Assembly (NCBI GenBank): GCA_963576785.1
Contig: OY756141.1
Coordinates: forward strand, 1,674,001-1,738,000
Direction of reading: 5' to 3'
DNA length: 64,000 nt
From: Chlorophyllum brunneum
Taxonomy: Eukaryota > Basidiomycota > Agaricomycetes > Agaricales > Agaricaceae
The position numbers were made by a program, and so were the translations under genes. Below the pieces are notes generated by a model. The model ran no database searches, was not told the DNA's origin, and saw only the letters and a list, made by a program, of their open reading frames with translations. This document shows, one piece after another, positions 59,910 to 64,000 of this stretch (its first letter is position 1; each line of letters begins with the position of its first letter).

Positions 59910-62355
59910 TCAGTCCACAGTAGTATCAAACACATACCTCCCAACTATCTCGAGCTCCTTTCGCTTTTCATCATACTCCTCCTTGGAAACATCCTGCGAA
60001 TTATTAACCCAAGCGATGGTCCTGTTGACGAAAGACTCAAACTTCTTCTTCTCGATATCCGTCAGCTTCTTATCTGCAACTGTCCCGAGAAGCCCCCGGG
60101 CACACGATTCAACGTCGCTTCTCGACTGTACGCAAGCGACACCAATGCTGTAGAGCTCCTGTATGATAGAGCTGCATATTCGGTTACTGTCATGCCCGGT
60201 AACAGTTGCCATGAATACATGCCTACTTGTGCTCTCAAGCTCCTTCTGCTTCTCTTCGTACTCCTCTTTGCGAGCCTCTGGCCACTTATCGAGCCATGCG
60301 ATAGCCTCATTGACCACAGACTCGAGCTTCCCTCTATTAACACCCCCAAACCCGCCACCTAGTGCCCCGTCCGCAATAGAGTCACGGAGACTATAGGCAT
60401 ACGACTCAAAATCGTTCCTAGATTGCAACCGCGCAGCAACAGCTTCGTCCTCAGCTTTGGTAAATGGCTCAGCTGACTGAACAAGAGCGCAAAGCGTAAC
60501 TTGCCTCTGAACCTCTCAGCTTCTCCAATCATTCGTTCAATATCCTTTTTAGACAGACGACCCCTGTCATTCGTGATGGTTATCTGACTCGACTCGCCAC
60601 TGTTTGTATCGCGGGCGGTAACATCCAAGATACCATTGGCATTGATGCTGAAGGCGACTTCAATCTGAGGAACACCAGAAGAAGCCGGAGGAACACCGGA
60701 GAGCTCGATCGCGCCGAGAAGGTTATTGTTCCTGGTGAGCTCATGGTCACCCTCGTACACACTGATACGGACACCGCCCTGGCTGACCGATTGTATCGAG
60801 AAGACCTCAGACTTCACCGTAGGGATAGTCGTGTTGCGTTTGATCAGGGCAGTCATGACACCACCAGCAGTTTCAATGCTAACAAGCGATCAGTAAATCA
60901 TCCCAAACCACCTACGAACGACATACCCAAGAGACAATGGAGCAACATCGAGCAAGAGGAGGTCCTCTGTCTTCTTGGAATCGTCGCCGGACAGTATAGC
61001 AGCCAGCACCGCAGCACCACAGGTGACCGCCTCATCAGGGTTGACGCTTCTACTAGGCTCCCGTCCATCGAAAAAGTCCGAGACAAGCTTCATGATACAG
61101 GGGATGCGAGTAGAACTTCCAACAAGTACCACTTCGTGTACCCTGGATTTATCTATCCTTGAATCACGACAGACCCTTTCTATGAGTCCAATGGCGCTGA
61201 GAAAGAGGTCCTGGCAGAGCTCCTCGAAACGGGCGCGAGTAAGAGTGGTGTAGAAATCAGTACCATCGTAGAGAGAGTCTATTTCGATAGATGTCCGAGT
61301 GGCGGAAGAGAGGATACGTTTCGCACGCTCACAAGCAGCACGGAGCCGATGAGCAACGTGAGGGTCGCGGGACAAGTCTGACACCGATTCAGAACGCCGT
61401 CCTGTCCATTCGTGATAAAATTAACATACCCTTGCTATGCTTACGTCTGATTTCTTGGATAAAGTGGTTCACAAGACGATTATCAAAGTCTTCACCACCA
61501 AGTTGGGTATTACCAGCAGTGGCCTTGACCTCAAAGATACCTTCTTCAGTGGTGAGGAGGGATACATCGAAAGAACCCCCACCAAGGTCAAATATCAGAA
61601 CATTTCGCTCCTCACTCATCTGCTTGTCCAGACCATAGGCAACAGCAGCCGCAGTAGGCTCGCTGATGATACGAAGAACATTGAGACCCGCAATAGCTCC
61701 TGCATCCTTGGTGGCTTGACGCTGAGAAACGTTGAAGTAGGCAGGAACAGTGATAACAGCGTCGGTCACAGTCGTGCCAAGATAGGACTCGGCGATCTCT
61801 TTCATCTTGCTCAATATCATGGAGGATATCTCCTCGGGTGACTATAGAACGTGATACCAGCCATTCTCATTCAGTGGTCCCGCTTAATGAAGTTGTACCT
61901 GAACTCACGAATTCCTTCTTCTCGCCTAGGTATTCAACACGGATGTAGGGGTTGTCGTTCTTGTTGAAGATCTCGAAGGGAAGGTTCTTGATATCGGATT
62001 GCACGCCCGGATCGTTGAAACCGCGACCGATGAGACGCTTGACGTTGAAGACACTAAAGGAAAAAGGATGGGATAGGAAGCGCAGGACATATGTTGAAAC
62101 ATACGTGTTGGAAGGGTTCCTGGCGGCCTGGGTCTTCGCAGCCTCACCGATGAGACGCCCGCTTTGGGAAAAGGAAACATAAGAGGGCGTTGTACGGCTG
62201 CCCTGCTCGTTGGTGATAATTTCCACACGATCATTCTGCCAGACACCAACACACCTACAGAACCAAAAGTCCACCGCCTCAGGCTGAAAATAAGGAAAAC
62301 GAACATACGAGTAGGTCGTACCGAGATCAATACCAATAGCTGTTGAGGAAGACAT
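59910..62355 (-). CDS. Divergent SSA-type cytosolic Hsp70 with duplicated lid domain
   Basis: Hsp70 is an ATP-driven chaperone. The ATG at 62355 gives [16 protein letters not shown], joined to [20 protein letters not shown] by an intron. The nucleotide-binding domain is intact in outline: [58 protein letters not shown] and [17 protein letters not shown]. The substrate-binding domain reads [20 protein letters not shown] and [20 protein letters not shown]. The lid helices then occur twice: [24 protein letters not shown] (about 60432-60223) and a second copy (about 60130-59938). No EEVD end is seen. Two introns have GC donors (60504 and 60222). The final exon may instead splice at 59937 (GTATGT) to 59896, which would move the stop to 59871. 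Paralogue divergence suggests a specialised or decaying copy. Confidence 0.85.
59938..60171 (-). repeat. Hsp70 lid exon, copy 2
   Basis: It starts after the acceptor at 60172 and carries [34 protein letters not shown] and [12 protein letters not shown]. It ends at a GTATGT donor in the same relative place as the GC donor of copy 1. The two are about 45 percent identical by eye. Confidence 0.75.
60224..60454 (-). repeat. Hsp70 lid exon, copy 1
   Basis: This exon begins at an acceptor before 60454 ([20 protein letters not shown]) and ends at the GC donor at 60222. It carries [16 protein letters not shown] and [11 protein letters not shown]. It aligns over its length with copy 2. Confidence 0.75.
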
Positions 62356-63487
62356 CACAGCTGACGAAAGGCTAGTTGAGGACAGTGACCATGGATGAGA
62401 TCAGGTATCTTAACCGATGGAAGAGCTAACGACCCCGATGCCAATGGATTTACCCTAAAGCCATCACTCCAAATGTGGAACACCCCCTAATGCAGAGCGC
62501 TGAACCTTGAAGCAAGATAAGAGTTACAGGCGCCCACGGACCAGGGGTCACCAAGTCTGCCAGCGAGTCAACGTGTGTCTTCTAGGAACCTTCACGATCG
62601 GTACGAATTAAGATCTTCGCGCAGGTTGGCTACAATGACAGTATCTCTCAAGTCCCAGAGATACACCAGAGAAAGCATGTTGTAGCAACGCCACTAAGAG
62701 TTTGCTGGGGTAGAGCATGCCGATGAAACAGGGCCAGCTCCAGGACGACAAGTGGTTGTCAGAGGCTGTTGGAAAGGAGACATAAAGTGAACTTTTGGTG
62801 GCCCCCCGCTTGTGCTTGGAAGTTGAACATTGAACATTGAAGGTTAGAGCTACTAGATGCCAACGGCAGAGGTCTAGTTGAAAGGCAGAGGCTCTAGCCG
62901 CCATGGTGGACGGTCACAGTCATTCCAGCCATTTGAGGGGACTTCAAACCCTCGTCTAACCCAGATTTTCGTATGCTACTTTCCAAGTTCCCAAGAACTT
63001 CGGGTTGCACGGCGTTGCCTTGAAAATAATTCACTTGACTGAAACATTTCGCTGTCACGTAATTCTGGGTCGGGAGAACTGTGTAATCTGCCCTTACGCA
63101 GGTTCCTGTACCGGATATACACCAGTGTGAAAGAACATATACCGTGTACTGTAACTACTTACAAACTCGGTAAGATGCAGTAGGACTTCATCCCACAAGT
63201 TACAAAATGTTTAGGGGGTCATATACATAGCCGGAAGTGGTTTCAAGCTTCTTCCGTATATCCTCGTGTTCTTTTTGGAGGCGTTCCGAGAGTCATTGAG
63301 CTACAATACGGCTCTGTTAACGAAAGATGCGAACCTCCTCTTCTCAGCGTGGTAAGCTTTTTGCCGCTAGTGGACCGGAGGAAAATGTACGTCGAGCTCA
63401 TTTCTCGCTCGGTCGCGGGCAGAAGCGGGTCGGTGGGGCTGGAGGAAATGATGATCAAGAATGGTTATGATATAAAAAATGAATGAA
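62356..63487. other. Intergenic region upstream of the Hsp70 gene
   Basis: This 1.1-kb stretch lies between the intact Hsp70 gene and the 3' end of the pseudogene copy. It should hold the Hsp70 promoter. A GAACCTTC pair (GAAnnTTC, 62586-62593) resembles half of a heat-shock element, but no full three-unit element is seen. Open frames are short and unlike proteins. Confidence 0.45.
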
Positions 63488-64000
63488 TATACTTGGCAAT
63501 ATTCTCAAGTTCTCTCTACTTCGTATCATACTCCTCTTCGGAGGCCTCCTTTGAGTTATTGAGCCAGGTGGTGGCTTCGTTAACAGCGGACTCAAGCTCG
63601 CCTGTCCCAGCAGAATCGAACGTACCAGAGGTGCTTCTCATTGGTAGCCAGGTTGTTGATGTTGTAAGCGTACGATTCGAGGGTAGTCTTAGACTGAATA
63701 CGGGCAGTGGCAGGCTTGTCCCCAGCTACGAGATGCAGAGTTAGAATCTAATTGAGATGGCCGGCGACATCCTCGGCTTCGCTATAAGCATATTGATTTC
63801 GTCCTTGGAGAGACGACCTTTGTTACTGGTGATTGTAATGCAGTGTGATTTACAGGTAATTGATGTGTACGGATGCCGTTGGCATCGACGTCGGGGTCCA
63901 CCTCCATATCATGGGGAGCAGTGGAGATGTCAGCAACTTTGAATTCACACAGAAGGTGGTTGTCTTTAGTGCGAAAACGATCATCCCCATGCACACTAAT
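63488..64000 (-). pseudogene. Decayed Hsp70 copy, continues past the right edge
   Basis: On the minus strand the right edge reads VHGDDRFRTKDNHLLCEF, matching the Hsp70 substrate-binding domain, but the frame drifts after DVDANGI. ITSNKGRLSKDEINMLIA appears in another frame. Further on, ATARIQSKTTLESYAYNI matches the lid, then the frame shifts again, and GELESAVNEATTWLNNSKEA, SEEEYDTK is followed by an in-frame TAG (63523-63525) before RELENIAK. At least two frameshifts and one stop break it. It lies head-to-tail with the gene at 59910-62355. Confidence 0.8.

Noticed and set aside
59910..59940. TTVD end of Hsp70 as a degenerate EEVD
   Set aside because: A GTATGT donor lies just upstream, and the homologous lid copy also ends at a donor, so these residues are probably intronic.

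Overview
The window is nuclear DNA from a filamentous basidiomycete fungus, most likely an agaricomycete. Almost every gene is broken by short GT-AG introns of about 45-65 nt. Genes are packed tightly on both strands with no operons. The identifiable proteins are eukaryotic housekeeping proteins with fungal features: Src1/Heh1, Shr3, Hmt2-type SQR, the GID ligase subunit Rmd5 and a TEA/ATTS factor. I could not assign a species.

Layout. 1-8.6 kb (minus): the 5' part of a glycerol-3-phosphate acyltransferase gene, then a very large five-TOG XMAP215/Stu2 microtubule polymerase. 9-16.7 kb: a 2OG-Fe(II) oxygenase (+), APC/C subunit Apc5 (-) and ribosome-biogenesis factor Noc3 (+). 18-22.5 kb: a TEA-domain transcription factor (-) divergent from the ESCRT-I subunit Vps23 (+). 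22.5-25.4 kb: a gene-poor block. 25.4-30.5 kb: inner nuclear membrane protein Src1/Heh1 (-) and mitochondrial sulfide:quinone oxidoreductase (-). 30.8-34.5 kb: an unassigned gene split by a poly-A-tailed retroposon with target-site duplications, then a GPI-type cupredoxin with a Met/Ser-rich strip. 34.9-42.8 kb: a Nepro/Rmp1-like protein, AP-complex beta-adaptin, an OTU deubiquitinase and an SmgGDS-like armadillo protein. 43-49.4 kb: peroxisomal enoyl-CoA isomerase, pirin, Nsa1/WDR74 and Rmd5/Gid2. 49.5-59.7 kb: a TBC1D5-like RabGAP, Sdh1, splicing factor SPF45, a small unknown protein, mitochondrial RsfS and ER chaperone Shr3. 59.9-64 kb: an SSA-like Hsp70 gene with a duplicated lid domain, followed by a decayed second Hsp70 copy running off the right edge.

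There is no operon or gene cluster. Themes recur by chance of synteny: protein turnover (Apc5, Rmd5, OTU), ribosome assembly (Noc3, Nsa1, RsfS, probably Nepro), trafficking (Vps23, beta-adaptin, TBC, Shr3) and mitochondrial redox (Sdh1, SQR). The most notable observations are the retroposon insertion that splits a coding exon (31.5-31.7 kb), the Hsp70 lid duplication beside an Hsp70 pseudogene, several probable GC-AG introns, and a five-TOG polymerase in a fungus. I saw no tRNA, rRNA, CRISPR array or DNA transposon. I did not find convincing evidence for an entirely new biological system.
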